DNA of 64,000 nt from assembly GCA_017623295.1 (NCBI GenBank), contig JAGAPK010000048.1, forward strand, positions 1 through 64,000. Direction: 5' to 3'. Position 1 is the first letter of the stretch. Every line of letters starts with the position of its first letter. This stretch comes from Lachnospiraceae bacterium (GTDB lineage Bacteria; Bacillota; Clostridia; Lachnospirales; Lachnospiraceae). The notes under the pieces were generated by a model. That model worked only from the letters and a program-made list of their open reading frames with translations, searched no databases and was not told the origin of the DNA. Both the position numbers and the translations under genes were made by a program. Below are positions 54,807-62,021 of the stretch, in pieces.

Positions 54807-54998
54807 TCAGAAGACTCCTTTTTTTACAACATCCTTCTGTCTCTCTGCAAGAAAGAAATTTGATATGTGAACTGCAAACCTTCTTTCTTCATCTGTTTCA
54901 ATTTCCTCAATAGTTTTTCCAGAATTAAATCCTTTGTACTCTTTATCTAATCGTTTACATTCATTATAAAGCCTACGTACATCTTCATTAACATTCAC
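54807..54998 (-). CDS. Small antitoxin-like protein upstream of the zeta kinase remnant
   Basis: A 63-residue acidic/basic protein (MNVNEDVRRLYNECKRLDKE) beginning at a GTG preceded by GGGAGGGAATGTT; an ATG 15 bases earlier lies upstream of the ribosome site. It is encoded just before the broken zeta-type toxin, the usual place for the cognate antitoxin in such loci. I do not recognise a named family. A palindrome over its promoter may be its operator. It appears intact although the toxin is not. Confidence 0.6.
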   Translation of the reverse strand: MNVNEDVRRLYNECKRLDKEYKGFNSGKTIEEIETDEERRFAVHISNFFLAERQKDVVKKGVF

Positions 54999-55038
54999 AA
55001 CATTCCCTCCCATCTATCGCTAAACCGCCAGCCTCATA

Positions 55039-55055
55039 ATACTACATTGTAGTAT
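55039..55055. promoter_or_regulatory. Palindromic operator of the toxin-antitoxin promoter
   Basis: ATACTACA-T-TGTAGTAT is a perfect palindrome with 8-bp arms about 40 bp upstream of the antitoxin start. It overlaps a TATACT -10-like element on the minus strand. Confidence 0.6.
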
Positions 55056-55130
55056 AGCATACAATATAAAACTTCTCTACAATATTTCGTAATTTATCCA
55101 TAATTTTCTTTTCATTTGTATCATCAATGC

Positions 55131-55158
55131 AAAAGGCCCTGCATACGGCAGAGCCTTT
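55131..55158 (-). terminator. Terminator of the ncRNA
   Basis: AAAGGC-CTGC and GCAG-GCCTTT form a strong stem around a short loop (55132-55158), followed on the minus strand by TTTTGC. Confidence 0.8.
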
Positions 55159-55299
55159 ACATTACATTTTCATTCGGCATTACACCTACTCCGGTTTGAG
55201 GTACCGCTGCACAACCCACGTGAGACTCCATAGATAGGCGCGTTCCGGTACGCTGTCTCTACTTCACAGTCTTGGCGGACACTCTAGTTGCCCGTCGTT
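55131..55299 (-). ncRNA. Structured non-coding RNA (class unsettled; possibly raiA-motif)
   Basis: About 169 nt between a clean promoter and a strong terminator, with no open reading frame. The RNA is much richer in G and C than its surroundings. It contains several short stems: GCGT/ACGC around ACCGGA, GAGAC/GTCTC, CGGT/ACCG, and a 5' CGGGCA/3' TGCCG closing pair. Its size, stand-alone expression and dense structure resemble the raiA-motif RNAs of Firmicutes. It is not SRP RNA, tmRNA, RNase P or a T-box by their hallmark sequences. The class needs a covariance search. Confidence 0.7.
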
Positions 55300-55305
55300 A
55301 ATATC

Positions 55306-55334
55306 ATATTACACAATTCATAATAATATGTCAA
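55306..55334 (-). promoter_or_regulatory. Promoter of the ncRNA
   Basis: TTGACA (55329-55334) and TAATAT (55306-55311) on the minus strand are 17 bp apart, placing the RNA start near 55299. Confidence 0.8.
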
Positions 55335-55420
55335 TCTGGCACAGATTATCGATAGCGTAAATTTACTGTAGGAAAATAAAAGACAGACTACACCTAATAT
55401 CCTCAGTATTTTTTATGACT

Positions 55421-55463
55421 TATGTGCCACAATTTTTAATATTTTCAAGATTTGTGGCACATA
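55421..55463. repeat. Inverted repeat upstream of the ribbon-helix-helix gene
   Basis: TATGTGCCACAA (55421-55432) and TTGTGGCACATA (55452-55463) are perfect 12-bp arms separated by 19 bp of AT-rich DNA. It could be an operator pair or the end of a lost element. It lies about 115 bp before the gene's start codon. Confidence 0.6.
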
Positions 55464-55577
55464 CCCTGCTTTTTCTTTTGTTTGTTTATGATATTAACGC
55501 GCGTTTATTTTTTCACTTCCTTTCCGTGCTTCCTGTATAAAAAAGACTGGAAGTTTGAAAAAAGGGAGCGTTTTTAC

Positions 55578-55769
55578 ATGATACAATTCAATCCACAAAA
55601 AGAAGAAAAAGAAGTTATTTCCTTGAGAATCGCAACATCAATGATTAAGGAATTAGATGAAAAAGCAAATTTATTTAATATGAGTAGAAATGAACTAATC
55701 GTACAGTCTATCCGTTTTGCACTGGACAACATTAGCAAAAAAGCCATAGAAAAAAAGGACGTTGAATAA
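55578..55769 (+). CDS. Ribbon-helix-helix (CopG/Arc-like) DNA-binding protein
   Basis: A 63-residue protein starting MIQFNPQKEEKEVISLRIAT. The beta strand KEVISLRIA followed by helices SMIKELDEKANLFNMSRNEL and IVQSIRFALDNI is the ribbon-helix-helix fold. It is preceded by AAAGGGAGC; the longer frame upstream is not supported. Such small proteins regulate toxin-antitoxin, plasmid or phage functions. No partner toxin follows, so it is an orphan in this eroded region. Confidence 0.75.
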   Translation: MIQFNPQKEEKEVISLRIATSMIKELDEKANLFNMSRNELIVQSIRFALDNISKKAIEKKDVE

Positions 55770-55815
55770 TCTCAACGCCCTTTCAGACTATGTATCTGCT
55801 ATCTCTGCAATATCC

Positions 55816-56262
55816 CTATTTCATTATTAACTGTGGATTTTTCAACAAACCAGTTATCATAACATCCGCCATCTGGTCTTCTACGTCATTTAGATCGGAA
55901 CGTAATTCTATAGTAGTCTGAATGTTCTCAAATATCTGCATGGATAATTGTAAGTATTCACGTTCGCCTATAAGATTTTGATTCTCAATAATATAATCTT
56001 TCATTGCTTTAAAAGTTCTTATCAAGGCTTTACTTTGTTTTATTGCGAGATCACCATTTAGCACCGTCATAAGCATGTATATTCCTTGTTCAGTAAATAC
56101 TTTAGGACATTTTCTACGTCCTCCCCAATTTGATGTCAAGTTTTTTGACATCAAGTTTTCAAACTCTTCTTCCGTAATTTCTATCTCCCACTTAGTCTTA
56201 TTTTCAGGTATATAAAAATGGCCCTGTTCTACATCAAAATACAAATTCATGATAATTTTCAA
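55816..56262 (-). pseudogene. Truncated ORF6N-domain phage-type protein
   Basis: A 148-residue frame holding the second half of an ORF6N DNA-binding domain (NWGGRRKCPKVFTEQGIYMLMTVLNGDLAIKQSKALIRTFKAMKDYI) and the usual helical tail (LNDVEDQMADVMITGLLKNP). The standard N-terminal part with the DLAxLYxV motif is missing and is replaced by MKIIMNLYFDVEQGHFYI. It is probably a remnant of a phage or accessory regulator. A second copy of its C-terminal end is at 53844-53893. Confidence 0.65.
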
Positions 56263-56308
56263 CAGGAAAGAGACAAGGTTTATAACAATCCCAAGTCAAT
56301 GCCTAAAT

Positions 56309-56337
56309 TTGACTAAAAAAAGTTAAAATGATATAGT
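56309..56337 (+). promoter_or_regulatory. Promoter of the leucine-rich-repeat gene
   Basis: TTGACT (56309-56314) and TATAGT (56332-56337) with a 17-bp spacer, about 85 bp upstream of the start codon. Confidence 0.7.
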
Positions 56338-56422
56338 AAAATCGCTAATCAATAAGCTAATAACTTAAAGTAATATCATTTGGGGAACGGTATTATTTTA
56401 TAAAAAAGGTAGGACCAGGGAT

Positions 56423-57307
56423 ATGAATCGTTTTAAGAATCAATGGTTAGACAAACTAAAGAGCAGAGATACGAGAGAATCACTTGTACAACTGAGGAAA
56501 ATAGTTGCCATATTTGCTGGTATTCTCTTTTTTGCATTTTCATGTTTTTGGATTCTGTATAGTCCGGAATGGGGATATACGGGCGGTGGAATGAGTGTAT
56601 GGGACCCTATTACCGGATTTCAATATTATATTGATGATGAAGACCAGGAAATCATCGTCATGAATTACAAAAATTCTAAGAGTGTGAAGGATGGGTGTCT
56701 TGAAATACCCAACAGTTTTTGGGGAAGACCGATAACAACAATATATTTGTGGGGAATAAATTCCAATGTGGTATCTGTCAAAATTCCTGATAGTGTTACA
56801 ACCATTAGCGATATGTCTCAAGGAGAAATGCAGGAAGTGACAGGCGGTACAAATGTCAAAGTGATTGCACCAGATGCGTTTATGGGATGCACTTCTCTAA
56901 CAAAGGTAGAATTGGGGAACAACATAGAGGAAATTGGTTCCTATGCTTTTGTTGGATGTTCCAGTCTCAAGGAAATAAAATTGGGAAATTATTTGGAAGA
57001 GGTCGAAGAAGGTGTTTTTTATGGATGCACAAGCCTTGAAAAAGTGGAATTGGGTAACAATGTATTGAAAATACAAAAAGATGCCTTTAAAGAATGCAGT
57101 AGTTTAAAAGAGGTAACAAAAACAGATAATTTACAATACATAGGGGAAAATGCTTTTGCCTCATCAAGCATCGAAGAGATTGATTTAAGCAATGTGATAA
57201 AAATAAAAGATGGTGCATTTGCGAATTCTATGTTGGAATCAATTGTGTTGCAGGAAGGGGTACAATTGGGGGAAGATGTTTTTGCAGGAACACCCATGTA
57301 TCCATAA
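56423..57307 (+). CDS. Membrane-anchored BspA-type leucine-rich-repeat protein
   Basis: A 294-residue protein with one N-terminal helix (about residues 26-47) and then an extracytoplasmic body. From about residue 150 it has five or six LRR_5 repeats of ~23 residues (AFMGCTSLTKVELGNNIEEIGSY / AFVGCSSLKEIKLGNYLEEV / VFYGCTSLEKVELGNNVLKI). Such repeats form a curved binding surface used in adhesion or peptidoglycan/protein contact. It lies 62 bp upstream of the BceRS-type genes on the same strand and may be co-transcribed, but no functional link is established. Confidence 0.85.
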   Translation: MNRFKNQWLDKLKSRDTRESLVQLRKIVAIFAGILFFAFSCFWILYSPEWGYTGGGMSVWDPITGFQYYIDDEDQEIIVMNYKNSKSVKDGCLEIPNSFWGRPITTIYLWGINSNVVSVKIPDSVTTISDMSQGEMQEVTGGTNVKVIAPDAFMGCTSLTKVELGNNIEEIGSYAFVGCSSLKEIKLGNYLEEVEEGVFYGCTSLEKVELGNNVLKIQKDAFKECSSLKEVTKTDNLQYIGENAFASSSIEEIDLSNVIKIKDGAFANSMLESIVLQEGVQLGEDVFAGTPMYP

Positions 57308-57369
57308 AGTAAAGTCATCAAAGGATTTTTGACGGGTCATTCAACCAGCTTTAGGAGGTAACTTAAATT

Positions 57370-58041
57370 ATGTACAAAATACTTATTATAGAAGACGATA
57401 TTACCATAGCCAACACGGTCAGCAACCATTTGGATAAATGGGGCTATGAAACCCGCTATGCCGAAGATTTTCAAAATATTATGGCCCTCTTTACCAATTT
57501 TGAACCTGACTTGGTTCTGATGGATATTACACTTCCCTATTACAACGGTTTTCATTGGTGTAGTGAAATCCGTAAAATATCAAATACACCGATTGTCTTC
57601 ATTTCTTCCATTTCCGACAATATGAACATCGTTATGGCTATGAATATGGGTGGGGACGAGTATATCGAAAAGCCTTTTGATATCAATGTACTAACTGCCA
57701 AAATTCAGGCACTGCTTCGCCGCACTTATACCTTGCCTCAGCAGAGAAATGTTCTGAGCTATCGCAACTTGGAATTAAATATGAATAGCACAGAGCTTTG
57801 CTGTATTGATGAAACGTTATCCCTTTCCAAAAACGAATATATGATTCTACAACTTCTTATGGAACGGCACGGGACAGTTGTTTCCAGAGAAGAACTTATG
57901 GAAAAACTCTGGGGAAATGACGAATTCATCGATGATAATACCCTTACAGTAAATGTCACACGAGTACGTAAAAAGCTGGAATCTCTTGGCTGTATTGACT
58001 ATCTGAAAACAAAGAAAGGAATCGGTTATATACTGGAATGA
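57370..58041 (+). CDS. BceR-like OmpR-family response regulator
   Basis: A 223-residue regulator with a receiver domain carrying phospho-acceptor D52 (LVLMDITLPYYNG) and a winged-helix DNA-binding domain (SREELMEKLWGNDEFIDDNTLTVNVTRVRKKLE). It has AGGAGGTAACTTAAATT upstream. Its stop overlaps the kinase start by four bases (ATGA). Downstream genes encode a BceAB-type ABC transporter, so it should respond to peptide antibiotics and activate that transporter through the TAAGG direct repeats at 59043-59079. Confidence 0.92.
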   Translation: MYKILIIEDDITIANTVSNHLDKWGYETRYAEDFQNIMALFTNFEPDLVLMDITLPYYNGFHWCSEIRKISNTPIVFISSISDNMNIVMAMNMGGDEYIEKPFDINVLTAKIQALLRRTYTLPQQRNVLSYRNLELNMNSTELCCIDETLSLSKNEYMILQLLMERHGTVVSREELMEKLWGNDEFIDDNTLTVNVTRVRKKLESLGCIDYLKTKKGIGYILE

Positions 58042-59045
58042 CAATCTTACAATATTTAATCAACCGCCAAAAACTGCTGTTTCTTATTCTTTTATACTGC
58101 ATCATTAATGTTATTGTCCTTTTTCTTTACGGCTGTGAAACGGAACCTGTTCTCTATGGACTAGCCATTTATCTTGTACTGCTTCTTATTGTCGGCATTT
58201 TAGACTATTTGAAGCAAGCACGAAAGCATAAGCTTCTCGTTTCCTATGACAACCTTTCTAAAAAAGGTTTGCCCGAGCTTGTACCGGAGCATAACCTTCT
58301 TGCAAAGGATTACCAGCAGATTATCGAGGCCTTGGAGCAACAACAGTTTACTTCTAGGAATTCCTATTTACAAAAAGAGAAAGCGCTTTCCGATTTCTAT
58401 ACCATGTGGGTACATCAAATTAAAACTCCGATTGCTGCATTACGTTTACTCTTACAAACTTCTCCTGAGAATACGTTTGGCATGAAAAATGAGCTCTTTA
58501 AAATTGAGCGCTATGTAGATATCATTCTTGGCTATCTTCGTATAGACAATATGAATCAAGACCTTGTTTTGAAACATTATTCTCTGGAGTTCCTGGTAAA
58601 ACAAACTGTGAAAAAATATTCTTCTCTTTTTATACAGAGTAAGCTTTCTCTTCAGATGGACCAACTCTCGATATCTGTCCTGACGGATGAAAAATGGCTT
58701 ATCTTTGCTTTGGAACAACTGATATCCAATTCGATTAAATATACACCGGAAGGTGGAATCCATATTTATACTACTTCCTCTCAAAAAGAACATGTTATAA
58801 CAAGCACACTTGTCATTGAGGACACTGGCATTGGCATCTCTTCTGAGGATTTACCCCGTATCTTTGAGCGCGCTTTTACCGGATATAATGGCAGAATGGA
58901 TAAAAAGGCAAGCGGTCTTGGGCTATATCTGTGTAAAACCATTTTACAGAAGCTTGGTCATGATATAACCATTACCTCAGAACTAAAAAAAGGCACTTGT
59001 GTCACAATTACTTTCACGGAAGATTTGAACCTTACAAAATTGTAA
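58038..59045 (+). CDS. BceS-like intramembrane-sensing histidine kinase
   Basis: A 335-residue kinase with two N-terminal helices (about residues 14-33 and 40-60) joined by almost no extracellular loop, the hallmark of intramembrane sensors that rely on a BceAB transporter to detect the drug. The H-box is MWVHQIKTPIAALRLL and the ATP-binding motifs are SNSIKYTPEG, DTGIGISSEDLP and ASGLGLYLCK. Its stop codon lies inside a long palindrome (59028-59049). Confidence 0.92.
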   Translation: MTILQYLINRQKLLFLILLYCIINVIVLFLYGCETEPVLYGLAIYLVLLLIVGILDYLKQARKHKLLVSYDNLSKKGLPELVPEHNLLAKDYQQIIEALEQQQFTSRNSYLQKEKALSDFYTMWVHQIKTPIAALRLLLQTSPENTFGMKNELFKIERYVDIILGYLRIDNMNQDLVLKHYSLEFLVKQTVKKYSSLFIQSKLSLQMDQLSISVLTDEKWLIFALEQLISNSIKYTPEGGIHIYTTSSQKEHVITSTLVIEDTGIGISSEDLPRIFERAFTGYNGRMDKKASGLGLYLCKTILQKLGHDITITSELKKGTCVTITFTEDLNLTKL

Positions 59046-59049
59046 GGTT
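59028..59049. promoter_or_regulatory. Palindrome at the bceS-like stop codon
   Basis: AACCTTACAA and TTGTAAGGTT are perfect 10-bp arms with an AA centre, overlapping the kinase stop codon. It could be a weak terminator or a distal regulator site. Its right arm carries the first TTGTAAGG element repeated downstream. Confidence 0.55.
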
Positions 59050-59105
59050 CATTCTGTATTTTGTAAGGTAAAGCTAAGGTAGTCACTTTCATTGATTGCT
59101 ATACT
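59043..59105 (+). promoter_or_regulatory. Activated promoter of the BceAB-type operon
   Basis: TAAGG occurs at 59043, 59064 and 59075, i.e. spaced by 21 and 11 bp, as expected for OmpR-type regulator repeats. A good -10 (TATACT, 59100-59105) follows, but the -35 position has no consensus hexamer. This is typical of an activator-dependent promoter. Confidence 0.65.
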
Positions 59106-59183
59106 AAGATTACATCAGACGTAACTACTCAGTATTCCTGCTGAGCAGCTACCAAAAAAACATTTATTTTGGAGGTACACACA

Positions 59184-59951
59184 ATGTCTATTTTAAATGC
59201 TGTTAATATAAAGAAGGTTTATAAAACCCGTCTCGGCGGTAATCAAGTCGAAGCGCTGAGCAATATCAACTTTTCCATTGAACCTGGCGAATTTATTGCC
59301 ATTATGGGAGAGTCAGGAAGTGGAAAGACTACCCTTTTAAATATTCTTGCTGCACTGGATACACCAACATCCGGTGACATCTACTTAGAAGATACCAGCT
59401 TTTCCAACATTAAAGAAAAAGAACGTGCGGCTTTTCGTAGAAACAATCTTGGCTTTGTTTTTCAGGATTTCAATCTGTTAGATACTTTTTCTCTGGAAGA
59501 CAACATTCTTCTTCCACTAGTACTTGCCGGAACTCCATATAAAACCATGCAGGAAAAACTTGCTCCAATCGCTGATTCTCTTGGCATTACAGCACTTTTG
59601 AAAAAATATCCTTATGAAGTATCCGGCGGTCAGAAGCAGCGTGTCGCTGTTGCCAGAGCTTTGATTACTGCTCCGAAATTACTGTTAGCAGATGAACCAA
59701 CCGGTGCATTAGACTCGAAAGCCAGCGTGAATTTATTAAATGAATTCTCCAAGATTAACAAAGCAGGTCAGACCATTCTTATGGTAACACACAGCGTTCG
59801 TGCTGCCTGCTATGCATCCAGAGTTCTGTTTATCAAGGATGGTATCGTTTATCACCAGATTTACAAAGGCAACTGTGATGAATCTGAAATGTATAAGAAA
59901 ATCAATGATACCCTTACCGCTTTATTATCCGGAGGTGCAGACCATGAATAA
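59184..59951 (+). CDS. BceA-like ABC transporter ATP-binding protein
   Basis: A 255-residue ATPase with Walker A GESGSGKTT, signature SGGQKQR, Walker [13 protein letters not shown] and switch MVTHS. It pairs with the BceB-like permease that overlaps its end by 8 bp. The start at 59184 is set by GGAGGTACACACA. Bce-type transporters remove or shield antimicrobial peptides such as bacitracin from lipid targets and signal flux to the kinase. Specific substrates cannot be assigned. Confidence 0.94.
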   Translation: MSILNAVNIKKVYKTRLGGNQVEALSNINFSIEPGEFIAIMGESGSGKTTLLNILAALDTPTSGDIYLEDTSFSNIKEKERAAFRRNNLGFVFQDFNLLDTFSLEDNILLPLVLAGTPYKTMQEKLAPIADSLGITALLKKYPYEVSGGQKQRVAVARALITAPKLLLADEPTGALDSKASVNLLNEFSKINKAGQTILMVTHSVRAACYASRVLFIKDGIVYHQIYKGNCDESEMYKKINDTLTALLSGGADHE

Positions 59952-61944
59952 GCATCTATATGAAAAATTAGCCATTAATAATATCAGAAAAAATGGAAAG
60001 CTTTATCTTCCTTATCTGCTTACCATTATCGGAAGTATGATGTTTTATTACATTCTGACTTCTATCGGAAATAATCCTGCGATTTATGATGCATCTACCA
60101 AAGTCCAAGCCTTCAAGGGTGCTGATTTTCTTTGCCGGATTCTTCAAGCCGGTTCCTTTGTCAGTGCACTCTTTGCCTTTATCTTTTTACTGTATGCAAA
60201 CAGCTTTGTATTAAAGCACCAGAAAAGGCAATTAGGACTTTACCGTGTACTTGGTATGGAACGCAAGCACATTGCCAGAATCGTGACCACAGAAGTTGTA
60301 TTTCTTTTTTCCATTGGTCTTTTATCAGGTCTGTTTCTTGGTATTTTATTTGATAAATTAATGTTAGTACTGTTATTTAAAATTATTGGTCAGACTGCAC
60401 CAGCCGGATTTAGCCTTGCCTTTGATACGGTAATTGGCACAGTTAAGTTAACTGCTATCATTGCACTTCTTGTATTGCTCCGCAGTATGATAAGTGTGCT
60501 GTCTGCCAAAGATATTGAACTGCTAAAAAGCGATAAGATAGGAGAAAAGGAACCAAAAAATCGTCCACTTTACGCTCTTGTAGGCGTTGTATTTCTGGCA
60601 ATCGGCTATGGGATTGCTTTAAAAGCAGACAATGCAGGGGCTGCAATCAATAACTTCTTTCCTGCTGCCCTTTGTGTTATGTATGCTACCTACAACTTAT
60701 TTACGGCCGGAAGTATCTTTATACTTAAGCTTTTAAAGAAAAATAAAAACTACTATTATACAACCAAGCATTTTATCAGCGTTTCGAGTCTTCTCTATCG
60801 AATGAAGCAGAACGCAAACGGACTGGCAACGATATGTATTCTTTCTACTGCTGCCATTGTCGTTTTATCTGCAGGTGCTTCTCTCTATGCAAATGGAGAA
60901 CGCAGCATCAACGAACAGTTTCCGCGTATGATTCAGCTTTTTACAACCGTTGCTGAGAAGGACTCTTCGAATGAAATATTAGAGAAAACTCTGACAGAAA
61001 GCACAATGACTGCCCAAAATATGGTTACTTGCACTTATGGAGAGGGAATCTTTGTAAAGACAGCAAATGGCATTGTTCCATTTACTCGTGAAAATACTGG
61101 CGATTCTATGACCGATATTTTTACGATGGTACCTGATTCCTTTCTCATGACGATTGAAGAATATAATCATTTTAATAACACACAAGAAACTCTGTCTGAT
61201 AACGAAATCCTGCTTTATGCATCCGATAATTTCTATATGAATGATACTTTAACATACTTGGACGAAACCTATCAAATTAAAGGCATTGCTGATAAAAGTT
61301 GTCTCGACTTTATCGCAGACTCGTCTATGGCACTGTTCTCCAAGCTATTGATTGTCGTTCCTAATGAAGAAGTACTACAAAAGTTTATGAGTGAACAGTC
61401 CCTTTCCTCACAGATTACATGGACCGGATTTGATTTGAATGAAAGTGATGAAGAGATTCTTGCCTTTTATCACTCCTTATCTGAGGAATTCGCCGCAAAT
61501 GGAATTCCTTGTGAGTTATCCGCAAAACAACAGGAACAGGAATACTTCAACAGCACATATGGCGGTATTCTTTTCATCGGTGTGGTACTTGGTATGTTAT
61601 TTATCCTCTCTACCGCTATGATTATCTATTACAAGCAGATATCAGAAGGCTACGAAGATAAAGAACGCTTCCTTATCATGCAGAAGGTCGGCTTATCCAA
61701 AGAGGAAATCAAGAATTCCATTCACTCTCAGGTTATGCTGGTATTCTTTCTTCCGCTTGTTGTTGCAGTCATCCATTCCGCAGTTGCTCTGAAAATCGTT
61801 GCAAGTTGCCTCAGATTAGTAATCCTTGTTCATATGCCAACCTTTATTATGAGTGTTGCTGCAACCTGTGTACTCTTCTCTATCGTATACATGATTGTAT
61901 ATAAGATTACTTCTAAGGAATATTATAATATTGTGAACGAATAA
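59944..61944 (+). CDS. BceB-like ABC transporter permease
   Basis: A 666-residue permease starting MNKHLYEKLAINNIRKNGKL. It has about ten helices in the BceB arrangement, with FtsX domains at both ends and a large extracellular domain (about residues 320-520) that is the drug-recognition part in this family. Motifs LKHQKRQLGLYRVLGMERKHI and ERFLIMQKVGLSKEEI mark the two coupling regions. The start is preferred over longer frames because of CGGAGGTGCAGACC and the overlap with the ATPase gene. Confidence 0.93.
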   Translation: MNKHLYEKLAINNIRKNGKLYLPYLLTIIGSMMFYYILTSIGNNPAIYDASTKVQAFKGADFLCRILQAGSFVSALFAFIFLLYANSFVLKHQKRQLGLYRVLGMERKHIARIVTTEVVFLFSIGLLSGLFLGILFDKLMLVLLFKIIGQTAPAGFSLAFDTVIGTVKLTAIIALLVLLRSMISVLSAKDIELLKSDKIGEKEPKNRPLYALVGVVFLAIGYGIALKADNAGAAINNFFPAALCVMYATYNLFTAGSIFILKLLKKNKNYYYTTKHFISVSSLLYRMKQNANGLATICILSTAAIVVLSAGASLYANGERSINEQFPRMIQLFTTVAEKDSSNEILEKTLTESTMTAQNMVTCTYGEGIFVKTANGIVPFTRENTGDSMTDIFTMVPDSFLMTIEEYNHFNNTQETLSDNEILLYASDNFYMNDTLTYLDETYQIKGIADKSCLDFIADSSMALFSKLLIVVPNEEVLQKFMSEQSLSSQITWTGFDLNESDEEILAFYHSLSEEFAANGIPCELSAKQQEQEYFNSTYGGILFIGVVLGMLFILSTAMIIYYKQISEGYEDKERFLIMQKVGLSKEEIKNSIHSQVMLVFFLPLVVAVIHSAVALKIVASCLRLVILVHMPTFIMSVAATCVLFSIVYMIVYKITSKEYYNIVNE

Positions 61945-61950
61945 TTATTG

Positions 61951-61977
61951 GGGCGGCTACGCTAACGCGTGCCGCCC
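61951..61977 (+). other. GC-rich stem-loop after the BceB-like gene
   Basis: GGGCGGC and GCCGCCC pair around a loop that itself contains ACGC/GCGT. There is no U-tract, so it is only a possible transcription end or mRNA-protecting hairpin between convergent genes. Confidence 0.45.
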
Positions 61978-62021
61978 TCTGTAATAGAAGTGTCTTTTGA
62001 ATGAATAAAAGGACCTTCAAT

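Noticed and set aside
55131..55299. T-box or 6S RNA identity for the ncRNA
   Set aside because: There is no T-box AGGGTGGTACCGCG element, and the RNA forms several separate hairpins rather than one long rod with a central bubble.
55454..55470. Sigma-54 type promoter (TGGCAC-N5-CTGC) upstream of the ribbon-helix-helix gene
   Set aside because: The TGGCAC is part of a perfect inverted repeat, no enhancer-binding activator gene is nearby, and a single such match is easily due to chance.
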